DNA of 5,677 nt from Chloroflexota bacterium (GCA_022561735.1 JADFQR010000097.1:1-5677), one strand, 5' to 3'; counted from the stretch's first letter, positions 1-5,612 are shown. Translations and numbers: made by a program. Notes: generated by a model from the letters alone, not told the origin.

Positions 1-326
1 CCGTTTTTCATCCCGGTTGCGTCGGGCAGCTGTGCGATCTTTTCGGGGTCGGTGCCGGTCATCACGGCTGCGGTCGCGAGGACGAGGCCGCCTGCAGCTC
101 CCGAGCAGATCATTCCCGCTTCCGCTCCCGTTATCTCGGCTACGAACCGGCCGGTGGCGCGTTTTAGCTCCACGAGGTCGATAAACGATTCTGCTGCCAG
201 GCTCATGGCCTCACGGACTTCCGGTCGCATCATCGATCCGCCGTGCGTCGTGTGAGTGCCACCGGCGTTGATGACGGGCTCAAGACCCATCCGCTTGAAC
301 ACTGAGCCGCCGGTCGTGTCTACCAT
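1..326 (-). CDS. SelA-like PLP-dependent enzyme, N-terminal part (truncated by window edge)
   Basis: I translated this from the minus strand; it is 108 codons plus two bases and is still open at the left edge, so it is a partial gene. The N-terminus contains G-L-E-P-V-I-N-A-G-G-T (residues 14-24), GGSMMRPEV (29-37), ITGAEAGMICSGAAGGL (65-81) and DPEKIAQLPDATGMKN (93-108). This run is typical of the fold-type I PLP enzymes related to L-seryl-tRNA(Sec) selenium transferase (SelA), a family that also includes D-glucosaminate-6-phosphate ammonia-lyase (DgaE)-type enzymes of sugar-acid and amino-sugar catabolism. The Schiff-base lysine would lie beyond the window and cannot be checked. The ATG at 326 is preceded by GAGAGAG (339-333) with a 6-nt spacer, which supports this start. 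A true SelA is unlikely, because the SelA-like metabolic enzymes share this simple 'VINAGGT' start and the neighbours are catabolic. Confidence is high for the family and low for the substrate. Confidence 0.85.
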   Translation of the reverse strand, partial: MVDTTGGSVFKRMGLEPVINAGGTHTTHGGSMMRPEVREAMSLAAESFIDLVELKRATGRFVAEITGAEAGMICSGAAGGLVLATAAVMTGTDPEKIAQLPDATGMKN

Positions 327-408
327 CGCCTGCTCTCTCGCTGTGATTTTCCAGATCTGCGTTACATGGCCCGGTTTCTACTGCCCGCCCCTCGATGGGT
401 CAGGTCGA

Positions 409-942
409 TCACAAGAACGCGAAGATGAGACCGGACAGCAACCCGTTCAAAATCATCCCTATGACCAGAATGCCTGCGGGCGGCCAGTAGTTGCCGAAAC
501 CCAGGGTGGTCTTTAAACCGACTGCAATGGCGACCAGCAACCAGATGGTCGACAGGAGCCAGATCGCATCGCCGAAGTCCGGGATGATTCCGAACACCCT
601 GAACAGAGCGGGTCCATAAGCGATGCCCACAACCCGTAACATGCCCGGGCGAGTCGCTTCAGCGTGAATAGAATCGAATAAAACACCGCGCAGGAACGCC
701 GCTGTGTAGGCGTAAATGATCCACCCGGCGACCACCAGAAACGCGTTCGAGACGGCGATGGCGGGGTCGTCCATCGACCCGATCGCGGACGCGATGGCCG
801 CCGCTCCCACAAGGGCGTACACCTGCCCGTTGGCGCGTTCATCCTCGTTGAGGTCTCGAAAGGTCCGGCCGTTGAGTAACGCGGCGTTGAACAGCCGGCT
901 ACTCAGGTCTCGCGGAGCCGGAGGCGGCTCTGGCTCAAACAT
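409..942 (-). CDS. YIP1-like five-helix membrane protein
   Basis: This is a small integral membrane protein of 177 residues from the ATG at 942. A Pro-rich cytoplasmic-looking leader (MFEPEPPPAPRD) and an amphipathic stretch (SRLFNAALLNGRTFRDLNED) are followed by hydrophobic segments at about residues 41-56, 60-84, 101-120 (weaker), 125-143 and 155-177, ending at the C-terminus with G-L-L-S-G-L-I-F-A-F-L. Length, helix number and the 'RLFNAALLN..TFRDL' entry resemble bacterial YIP1-domain proteins, whose function is mostly unknown. The ATG at 942 overlaps the TGA of the upstream hydrolase as ATGTTTGA (8 nt), so translational coupling is likely. A TTG at 960 would add six residues (MDLRPA) but has no better ribosome site, so I preferred the ATG. 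No catalytic motif is visible, and its role next to the hydrolase and reductase is unknown. Confidence 0.75.
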   Translation of the reverse strand: MFEPEPPPAPRDLSSRLFNAALLNGRTFRDLNEDERANGQVYALVGAAAIASAIGSMDDPAIAVSNAFLVVAGWIIYAYTAAFLRGVLFDSIHAEATRPGMLRVVGIAYGPALFRVFGIIPDFGDAIWLLSTIWLLVAIAVGLKTTLGFGNYWPPAGILVIGMILNGLLSGLIFAFL

Positions 943-1729
943 CGCCGGCCGCAAATCCAAACACGCGCGCCGCCGTGCGGCCCATCACTTCCTCTGCATC
1001 CTCACCCCCGGATAGCGCCGGGTGGCTCCGAATTCCTTCCAGTGCGTTGTGGTAGCCCTCTCGCCCGGCGCTCGGCGGGAAATCGCTGCCCCACATAAGC
1101 CGCTTCGGACCAAAAGCCTCTACCGCCATCTCCACAAACGGCGGGATGTTCTGGATTCGGTAGTCCGGTTGCAGGATGTCAGGCCGGTCTGCGATCTCGC
1201 CGAGGCCGTGCAGCTTCATCGTCGTATTCGGAAGCTCCGCAAGCTCAAGCAACTTCCGGTAACTGTCGTACGGCGGTTTGTGGCCGTGCCCCGCATTGCC
1301 GAAATGCTCGATCACCACCCGTGTGTCCGGGACCGACGCCACCAGCGACCTGTACGCATCCGTCAGGAAGCCGTCAAACGGCCCCTGGGAGCTAACCGCA
1401 ACGCCAAGTTCACCGGCGAGCTTCCATAAACCGGGCTGCTGGGGCGAGCCGTCCTCTCCGACATAAAGCCGGACGCCACCGGCGCCGCGCTCGGCCTCCT
1501 TCGTCAACGCCCCGGCCTGGTCGTCACCGTTGGGATCGATCTGAACCGCGGCCTTGAACCGGCCCGGGAAACGCTCGCAGCAATCGAACAGGTAGTCGGC
1601 GCTGTAGGTGCCCCGGTGCTGGAGCAGCAGCGCGTGGTCAACGCCGTCCACGTCCATAACGTGAAGCAGCGTCTCGACCGGCTCGAACCAGTTGCGGCTG
1701 GCGTGGCAGTGCGTGTCTACGATTAGCAT
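935..1729 (-). CDS. Amidohydrolase_2-family metal-dependent TIM-barrel hydrolase
   Basis: A 264-residue protein of the amidohydrolase_2 (PF04909-type) family, cytoplasmic with no signal peptide. The N-terminal metal motif D5-T-H-C-H9 (HxH, residues 7 and 9) is on strand 1, a third ligand candidate is H142 in VIEHFGNAG, and the catalytic/metal Asp is D216 in LMWGSDFPPS near the C-terminus. These are the expected family positions. Members hydrolyse lactones or amides or decarboxylate (ACMSD, 4-oxalomesaconate hydratase and sugar-lactone hydrolase relatives), so the reaction here is a hydrolysis or decarboxylation of unknown substrate. MKLHG at 171-175 has a His where many relatives have Ser. 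The length is normal for compact members. The start is the ATG at 1729, which shares one base with the TAA of the aldo/keto reductase (TAATG); there is no strong separate ribosome site, so expression is probably coupled to the reductase. The 3' end overlaps the YIP1-like gene. Confidence 0.9.
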   Translation of the reverse strand: MLIVDTHCHASRNWFEPVETLLHVMDVDGVDHALLLQHRGTYSADYLFDCCERFPGRFKAAVQIDPNGDDQAGALTKEAERGAGGVRLYVGEDGSPQQPGLWKLAGELGVAVSSQGPFDGFLTDAYRSLVASVPDTRVVIEHFGNAGHGHKPPYDSYRKLLELAELPNTTMKLHGLGEIADRPDILQPDYRIQNIPPFVEMAVEAFGPKRLMWGSDFPPSAGREGYHNALEGIRSHPALSGGEDAEEVMGRTAARVFGFAAGDV

Positions 1730-2733
1730 TACGTTGCGATTTCCATCCCGGAAAGGCCCACGCCGGAGCCTTCTCCCAGCACCAGGTCATCGATCTCTTT
1801 CTTGAGGCCGTCGGGCAGGTCCCAGTCGCCGCCCAGGTCTTCGATTATTTCCGCCGGCTTCTTCGCTCCGGCCAGCGCCACGGTGACGGCCGGGTTGTCC
1901 AGCACCCAGGCGATCGCCAGTTGCGCGATCGTCTTGCCGTGATCGGCGGCGATCCCCTTCAACTTCTCCACAGCGGCGATGTTCGCCGCGAGGTTGTCCG
2001 GCCCCCAGTTCTGGATACCGAAGTTGGCGCCGTTCCTGCGCCAGTCATCTTCACCGAAACTCTGGTCTGCGCTCCACGACCCGGTCAGCAACCCGTGCGC
2101 CATCGATCCGTACGCCATGACGCCCATGCCGTGCGACTGCACAAACGGCATCACGTCCGCCTCCGGCCGCCTGTCGAAGATGTGATAGCCGATCTGGTCG
2201 GTGATGATGGGGCTGGTCTGGAGCGACTCCTCCATCATCGGGACGGAGAAATTGGACACGCCGGTGTGCCTGATCTTTCCGGCCTTCTTCGCCTCCTCCA
2301 GCACCTCCATCGGGTCGGAGAAGGGCCGTGTCTTGTCCGGCCAGTGGATCAAGAACAGGTCTATGTAGTCGGTCCCAAGCCGCTTCAGGCTGGCGTCGAT
2401 AGAGGCGCGCAACAGGTCCGGGTCGGAGTCAGCGACGGTGGCGGATCGGTTGTCTGAGCTATCCGCCTTCCACTCCCGCGCGCCCTTGGTTACCAGCACG
2501 ATGTCTTCCCGCTTCAGCGGCTTGATGGCGCGTCCCATCAGTTCCTCGCCGTAGCCCCAGCCGTATACGGCCGCCGTGTCAAACAGCGTTATCCCGCCGT
2601 CAAACGCCGCCTGCACGGCGGCTATCGCCTCGTCGTCATCCAGGTCCCCGTACTGGCCGCGGCCCATGGGCCAGCCGCCGAATCCGATTACGGAAGTCTC
2701 CAGGCCCGAGTCGCCGAATTTCCTGGTACGCAT
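1729..2733 (-). CDS. Aldo/keto reductase
   Basis: A 334-residue NAD(P)H-dependent oxidoreductase of the aldo/keto reductase superfamily, with a soluble (alpha/beta)8 barrel. The catalytic tetrad can be read in order: D52 and Y57 in LFDTAAVYGWG, K83 in LVTKGAR, and H130 in DLFLIHWPD. GVSNF (158-162), Y208 in GVMAYGS, and the C-terminal cofactor-binding run IAWVLDNPAVTVALAGAKKP (275-292 region) are also present. Length and motif order are complete for the family. It resembles bacterial L-glyceraldehyde-3-phosphate reductase/YhdN-style members acting on sugars or small aldehydes, but the substrate is not predictable. The ATG at 2733 is preceded by AAAGGG (2745-2740) at 6-nt spacing, a clear ribosome site. 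It is the first gene of a coupled reductase-hydrolase-YIP1 unit; the upstream 287-bp gap would hold the promoter, though no convincing -35/-10 pair is seen. Confidence 0.95.
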   Translation of the reverse strand: MRTRKFGDSGLETSVIGFGGWPMGRGQYGDLDDDEAIAAVQAAFDGGITLFDTAAVYGWGYGEELMGRAIKPLKREDIVLVTKGAREWKADSSDNRSATVADSDPDLLRASIDASLKRLGTDYIDLFLIHWPDKTRPFSDPMEVLEEAKKAGKIRHTGVSNFSVPMMEESLQTSPIITDQIGYHIFDRRPEADVMPFVQSHGMGVMAYGSMAHGLLTGSWSADQSFGEDDWRRNGANFGIQNWGPDNLAANIAAVEKLKGIAADHGKTIAQLAIAWVLDNPAVTVALAGAKKPAEIIEDLGGDWDLPDGLKKEIDDLVLGEGSGVGLSGMEIAT

Positions 2734-2739
2734 GTGTCG

Positions 2740-2745
2740 CCCTTT
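2740..2745 (-). promoter_or_regulatory. Ribosome binding site of the aldo/keto reductase
   Basis: AAAGGG on the minus strand, 6 nt before the ATG at 2733. It fixes the start of the reductase and marks the head of the reductase-hydrolase-YIP1 unit, whose two downstream genes lack clear sites of their own. Confidence 0.6.
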
Positions 2746-2820
2746 GCGTGGTGCTTGTGTTCGCTAACCATCTACCGGATGAGAATGGCGAATCTAGGTT
2801 TTACCCGTGCCGCATTGTAG

Positions 2821-2840
2821 GGGTGGATAGCGATCCACCC
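2821..2840. repeat. Perfect 8-bp-arm inverted repeat (hairpin 1)
   Basis: Arms GGGTGGAT (2821-2828) and ATCCACCC (2833-2840) flank a 4-nt loop AGCG, with no mismatch. It sits in TGTAGGG context, like intergenic repeats that begin GTAGGGG and occur widely in environmental bacterial genomes. It is most likely a dispersed repeat; it could also act as an RNA hairpin terminating or stabilising the nuclease transcript. Confidence 0.75.
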
Positions 2841-2841
2841 T

Positions 2842-2863
2842 CGGGCCGAGCATGCTCGGCCCG
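2842..2863. repeat. Perfect 22-bp palindrome (hairpin 2)
   Basis: The half-site CGGGCCGAGCA (2842-2852) is followed directly by its reverse complement TGCTCGGCCCG (2853-2863), with no loop and no mismatch. It begins one base after hairpin 1 (2821-2840), so the two form a tandem hairpin unit. Perfect symmetry this long is far from expected by chance, and it may be a dispersed repeat, a cruciform or a dimeric protein binding site. Confidence 0.75.
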
Positions 2864-2937
2864 TACGGCGTGTCTGAGAGGAGAGAAGCCCACATCGCCG
2901 ATAACGGTGTCGCCGCCACGTTCGGGCTCCGACCGCA

Positions 2938-2977
2938 GGCCCTCACCCCGACCCTCTCCCGCGATGGGGAGAGGGGG
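2938..2977. repeat. REP-like G/C-rich hairpin repeat
   Basis: A 9-bp perfect stem CCCTCTCCC (2952-2960) / GGGAGAGGG (2967-2975) with a 6-nt loop GCGATG, preceded by GGCCCTCACCCCGA (2938-2951). This 'CCCTCACCC...CCTCTCCC..GGGGAGAGGG' pattern is a repeat I know to be scattered between genes in many bacterial genomes. It lies just downstream of the nuclease gene and could serve as a bidirectional transcript-end hairpin. Copy number in this genome cannot be seen from one window. Confidence 0.7.
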
Positions 2978-3020
2978 CAATGTTGTGGCAAGCAGGACGG
3001 GGCCACGATGAACAGCGCTC

Positions 3021-3530
3021 TCAGCCGCTATCGCACACCACCGAGCGGATCGTTTCGGTGATGTCCTCCGCTCCTTCCCCATTACGCAACCCATCATTCA
3101 CCACAACCACGGCAGCGTTCGTATGGCCGTAGTGTCTACTGTTTTGTCGCACAGTCTCATGGGGAACTTGGATCGCTTCTCGAACAGAGAAATCAGCATC
3201 GAATCGGACCGCGACAAGATAATCGAATTCGATCTCTTCTATGTTTCGTATCTGGCTTAGCCGCCAAGTTCCTCCGCCCTTCACCACGCGCCGGGCTTTT
3301 ATCTGATATCGCTCATCGTGCTCAGAAACCGCGTCGTAGCCTTTGTTCGAATTCGGCATCTGCGTCAACGACAACGCTCGACACACCAGCCATTCTGCGT
3401 AACCCTCGACGGGACTGTTCCTGGTTTTAGCGATTTTCCTTTTGTGCAACTCCTCCAGGACGCTACCGTATGTCCTCAGTAGATCGAGGATGGACCGATG
3501 TGACGTGTCGTACGCGTTATGGTCAGCCAT
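3021..3530 (-). CDS. PD-(D/E)XK nuclease-like protein (DUF6998-type)
   Basis: A 169-residue protein. A helical N-terminus (residues 10-37) is followed by a core that reads E46 in GYAEWLVCRAL, D66 in NKGYDAVSE, and Q76-I-K78 in ERYQIKARRV. This E...D...(Q/E)xK order is the signature of PD-(D/E)XK nucleases, with the Gln-for-Glu variant known from Mrr-like enzymes. A beta strand FDYLVAVRFDADFSV (102-116) and a final IQVPHETVRQNSRHYG segment follow, as in small DUF6998-type proteins. A DNA-cleaving role is inferred from the fold only. The ATG at 3530 comes 7 nt after the mutarotase-like stop, with a G-rich GGGGGTAGGG (3545-3536) as the possible ribosome site. Sampled lines are about 45-58% G+C against about 65% in the reductase, suggesting transfer. 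No methyltransferase or specificity gene is beside it, so a classical restriction system is not evident here. Confidence 0.75.
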   Translation of the reverse strand: MADHNAYDTSHRSILDLLRTYGSVLEELHKRKIAKTRNSPVEGYAEWLVCRALSLTQMPNSNKGYDAVSEHDERYQIKARRVVKGGGTWRLSQIRNIEEIEFDYLVAVRFDADFSVREAIQVPHETVRQNSRHYGHTNAAVVVVNDGLRNGEGAEDITETIRSVVCDSG

Positions 3531-3537
3531 CGGAACC

Positions 3538-4617
3538 CTACCCCCGTGTCACCACGCCCTCCGGGTCTATCCGCGTCACCGGGCCCGACCCGGTGTAGGC
3601 GACCGCCCTGATCGTGACCGATACCGACTCTCCCGGTCCAAAGTGCAACGCCGTTCCGTTCTCGATAGCGCCCGCCAGCCCACCGTTGGACAGTGAAGTG
3701 CAGGGCTCCAGGCCAACGTTGTACGAACGGCCGTACCACGGGTATCCCCAGCCGCCGCCCAGGTTGCGCCAGTACCACAGGAACTTGAACACATCCGCCG
3801 GGTACGCCACGCCGAACCCGACCCCGGTCTCCTCGTTAGTGACGGCGTACCACCCCTCGGGCATGTCGGTCATGTACGCCATATCGAGCGAGCGGTCGTC
3901 GCGCGACGGGAAGCGCGTGAAATCCAGAGTCGATCCATCCAGCGCAGGAACGTTCGGCCAGGGGCCGCGGTGGTCAGGTACGAGCTTCGACGACTCCGCC
4001 GTCGCCCCGCCGGTTACCACCGTGCAGTCCGGCACATCCAGGCGGCAGCGATCGGACAGAAACGGCGGTCCGATGGCGATGTGTTGCAGCCAGACGGCGT
4101 CGGCATCCTCCTCAGCCTCGTTCGTGACGGTCTCGTTAACCGTCAGCACGGCGCTGCCTGACTCCAGGGACAGCGTCTTCTCCACGGCGAACGGCGTCCG
4201 GTAGCCGCGCACCTTGAACGTGGCGCTCACCCGGTCCGGCGTGTCCTCCACCGCTGTCACGTCCCAGGGCAGCGTGCTCACCTCACCATGCAGGCCAAGC
4301 TCCGCTCCCGCCACGGTGGACGGGTAACCGCCGTGCGGCACCACCGTCTGCCAGCCGCCCTCGTACACATCAAGCCAGGTGTTCTCGGCGCCGCCGGTCG
4401 TGGGCACGAACTTGCTCGGATCGCGAACGCCCCACGGCGTGCGCCACAGGAACTCCGTATCAGACGGTTTGTGGACAAAGCTGTACACGTCCGCGCCCTT
4501 ATCGGCGAGCACGATCACGCGGACCAGCTCATTCTCCAGCACAACCGTCTTCAATCCGCGGTACGTCCATGCGGTTGACACCCGGCACCCGTACGTGCGC
4601 TCGCCCTCGTAGTGCAT
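3538..4617 (-). CDS. Galactose-mutarotase-like protein (aldose 1-epimerase/DUF4432 type)
   Basis: A 359-residue soluble protein with the beta-sandwich of the galactose mutarotase-like superfamily, which binds sugars and, in true epimerases, interconverts alpha and beta anomers. Visible features are the N-terminal strands LVRVIVLADKGADVYSFVHK (31-50), E-N-T-W (78-81), H110 in LGLHGEVS, H179 in WLQHIAIGPP, an aromatic stretch FLWYWRNLGGGWGYPWYG (279-296), and E304 in VGLEPCTS. H110, H179 and E304 are good candidates for the two His and the general-base Glu of GalM-type enzymes. The protein could equally be a DUF4432-like sugar-binding relative, so I give no symbol. The start is the ATG at 4617, preceded by GAGGAG (4629-4624) at 6-nt spacing; a GTG at 4659 would add 14 charged residues and bury this strong site. 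Three tandem 15-bp repeats lie 66-110 bases upstream and may regulate it. Confidence 0.85.
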   Translation of the reverse strand: MHYEGERTYGCRVSTAWTYRGLKTVVLENELVRVIVLADKGADVYSFVHKPSDTEFLWRTPWGVRDPSKFVPTTGGAENTWLDVYEGGWQTVVPHGGYPSTVAGAELGLHGEVSTLPWDVTAVEDTPDRVSATFKVRGYRTPFAVEKTLSLESGSAVLTVNETVTNEAEEDADAVWLQHIAIGPPFLSDRCRLDVPDCTVVTGGATAESSKLVPDHRGPWPNVPALDGSTLDFTRFPSRDDRSLDMAYMTDMPEGWYAVTNEETGVGFGVAYPADVFKFLWYWRNLGGGWGYPWYGRSYNVGLEPCTSLSNGGLAGAIENGTALHFGPGESVSVTIRAVAYTGSGPVTRIDPEGVVTRG

Positions 4618-4623
4618 CGTTCG

Positions 4624-4629
4624 CTCCTC
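4624..4629 (-). promoter_or_regulatory. Strong ribosome binding site of the mutarotase-like gene
   Basis: GAGGAG on the minus strand with a 6-nt spacer (CGAACG) before the ATG at 4617. It decides the start against the upstream in-frame GTG at 4659. Confidence 0.75.
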
Positions 4630-4682
4630 TTTTTCTTCTCCTGCGACACCGGGCAACACCGGCCGGGTTGGACCACATCTGC

Positions 4683-4727
4683 CCTGGTTCGTTCAGGCCT
4701 GGTTCATTCAGGCGTGGTTCGTTCAGG
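4683..4727. repeat. Three tandem 15-bp repeats (TGGTTCRTTCAGG core)
   Basis: Units 4683-4697, 4698-4712 and 4713-4727 share the core TGGTTCRTTCAGG with exact 15-bp spacing; the second has A for G at the R position and the third begins CG instead of CC. Each unit also has short CCTG...CAGG symmetry in the first two copies. They lie 66-110 nt upstream of the mutarotase-like start. They may be tandem regulator sites or a small variable-number repeat. Confidence 0.8.
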
Positions 4728-4968
4728 GGACTCGCTGGCGAGACCAGGCGGGCGCCCAACTTCAGAGCGTTGCCAGGCGTGCGCCGGCGTTTCCGCTTGA
4801 TGGACGTGGGAGCGGCTCTTGCCCGGTTTTCGTAACCCTGTGGTCGGTGTGAAGGGGCCGCATTCTTTCACGGACCACCCTGCCCGGCAACCAGATCGTC
4901 TAGCGCGGCCACACCGGCTCGATGCTACGATTCTGCGAAGCGACAGACAGAGTGTACGAGCGGAGCCG

Positions 4969-5589
4969 ATGTCATTTGCTGAGTGCCGGTTTGGAGGATG
5001 CGACGCCCCCGCCGGACGCGATGAAACAGTCTGCTTCGACCATTACGTCGATCTCAAAGCCGGCGCTCTCAACGATTGCCCGGGCTGCAAACGCCTGAAA
5101 CCCCGGACGTCACCACGCTGCCGGGATTGCGCGGCGGAAACCTCGGGACGCACACAGGGGGAACGCACACAGGCGACGGGCGCATTGCGGCAGCGGCTTA
5201 TCGCCCGCGTTACCGGTCCCCCGGATGAGCATTCGCGGATAAGAGAGCGTCGCGGCCGGTATGAACCGGAAAGTTCTTACGCCTGGGACCGGGGCGATGA
5301 AAACGCGACCGTCTACTACACGTACATCCTCAAGATGGATGGCGCCGAGTTCTACTACGGTCATACGCGTGACCTGCGGGCGCGGCTGTCCGAGCACAGG
5401 GACGGGAGTTCCCCGTCAACCGCGGGGCGTCAGCTGCGTCTCGTTTGGTTCACCGAAACGCCCACGCGCGCCGAGGCCGCCAGTCTTGAGGCGGCGCTGA
5501 AGGAGTTGAACGATCGCAACCCGCGCGAGATAAGGAAGATGGTGATCCGGTTCCAGGACCTTGTCCGGGAGATGTCGGAAACGGAGTGA
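4969..5589 (+). CDS. Zinc-finger/GIY-YIG nuclease-domain fusion protein
   Basis: A 206-residue protein. Residues 6-25 hold C6, C11, C22 and H25 (C-x4-C-x10-C-x2-H), and residues 37-54 hold C37, C40, C51 and C54 (C-x2-C-x10-C-x2-C), two apparent zinc-binding clusters. A charged, Arg-rich linker (about 58-112) leads to a GIY-YIG domain at about 116-195: TYIL (118-121) stands for the GIY strand, Y129-Y-G131 for YIG, R138 in DLRARLSEH is the catalytic Arg candidate, H143 follows, and E174 in ASLEAALKEL is the metal-binding Glu candidate. This fits the small UPF0213-like GIY-YIG group, implying DNA binding and cleavage, possibly in repair or phage/element biology; the target is unknown. The ATG at 4969 is preceded by GGAG (4962-4965), with a short 3-nt spacer. 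An upstream TTG at 4819 would add 50 Arg/Pro-rich residues and is rejected. Confidence 0.88.
   Translation: MSFAECRFGGCDAPAGRDETVCFDHYVDLKAGALNDCPGCKRLKPRTSPRCRDCAAETSGRTQGERTQATGALRQRLIARVTGPPDEHSRIRERRGRYEPESSYAWDRGDENATVYYTYILKMDGAEFYYGHTRDLRARLSEHRDGSSPSTAGRQLRLVWFTETPTRAEAASLEAALKELNDRNPREIRKMVIRFQDLVREMSETE
5148..5177 (+). repeat. 15-bp in-frame tandem duplication inside the GIY-YIG gene linker
   Basis: ACGCACACAGG occurs at 5148-5158 and again at 5163-5173, 15 bp apart. It encodes RTQGE-RTQAT in the linker between the zinc clusters and the nuclease domain. The duplication preserves the reading frame, as expected for a flexible linker. Confidence 0.6.
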
Positions 5590-5612
5590 GATCGACCACG
5601 GGCCGAAGTACG

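Larger units (their letters stand above)
2734..3020. other. 287-bp intergenic region with palindromic repeats, no gene
   Basis: This gap lies between the nuclease-like gene and the reductase. It holds two adjacent perfect inverted repeats (2821-2863) and a REP-like G/C-rich hairpin (2952-2975). Small open frames run through it on both strands, but they match no protein and include the LPIAGEGRGEG-type peptides that arise from translating this kind of repeat, so I call no gene. I looked for a promoter for the reductase: a TACAAT hexamer sits at 2819-2814 on the minus strand, but it has no recognisable -35. The region must contain either a terminator for the nuclease transcript or a promoter for the reductase, and the hairpins are the obvious terminator candidates, although no T-run follows them. 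Confidence 0.6.
4618..4968. other. 351-bp divergent intergenic region
   Basis: This region separates the minus-strand mutarotase-like gene from the plus-strand GIY-YIG gene, so it should hold two outward promoters. Visible are the ribosome site at 4624-4629, three tandem 15-bp repeats (4683-4727), and a short G/C-rich inverted element CTCGC-TG-GCGAG (4731-4742). On the plus strand TACGAT at 4926-4931 could be a -10 box 37 bases before the ATG at 4969, but no acceptable -35 is found at 16-18 nt, so I do not call it. Open frames crossing it are Arg/Pro-rich and look non-coding. Confidence 0.6.

Noticed and set aside
943..960. TTG start at 960 for the YIP1-like protein
   Set aside because: No better ribosome site is seen, and the ATG at 942 gives the usual short overlap with the hydrolase stop; it cannot be fully excluded.
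1921..2457. 178-codon plus-strand open frame opposite the aldo/keto reductase
   Set aside because: It is antisense to a gene with a full catalytic tetrad, is rich in Arg, Val and His, and shows no family motif; high G+C produces such shadows.
2814..2819. TACAAT as a -10 box for the aldo/keto reductase on the minus strand
   Set aside because: The hexamer 17 nt upstream is GAGGGT, not like TTGACA, and it overlaps the hairpins; not supported as a promoter.
2748..3097. Several open frames of 69-98 codons on both strands, reading LPIAGEGRGEG or PLSPSRERVGV
   Set aside because: They are translations through the REP-like repeat and the palindromes, in a gap with no ribosome site or protein-like composition; these peptides are familiar artefacts of this repeat type.
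4618..4659. GTG start adding 14 residues to the mutarotase-like protein
   Set aside because: The extension encodes the GAGGAG ribosome site itself; the ATG at 4617 sits 6 nt after it.
4683..4727. Tandem repeats as a CRISPR array
   Set aside because: The units are 15 bp and directly adjacent, with no unique spacers and no cas gene in the window.
4819..4968. N-terminal extension of the GIY-YIG protein from a TTG
   Set aside because: It adds 50 Arg/Pro-rich residues without a motif, whereas the ATG at 4969 has GGAG upstream and begins right before the first zinc-cluster cysteine.
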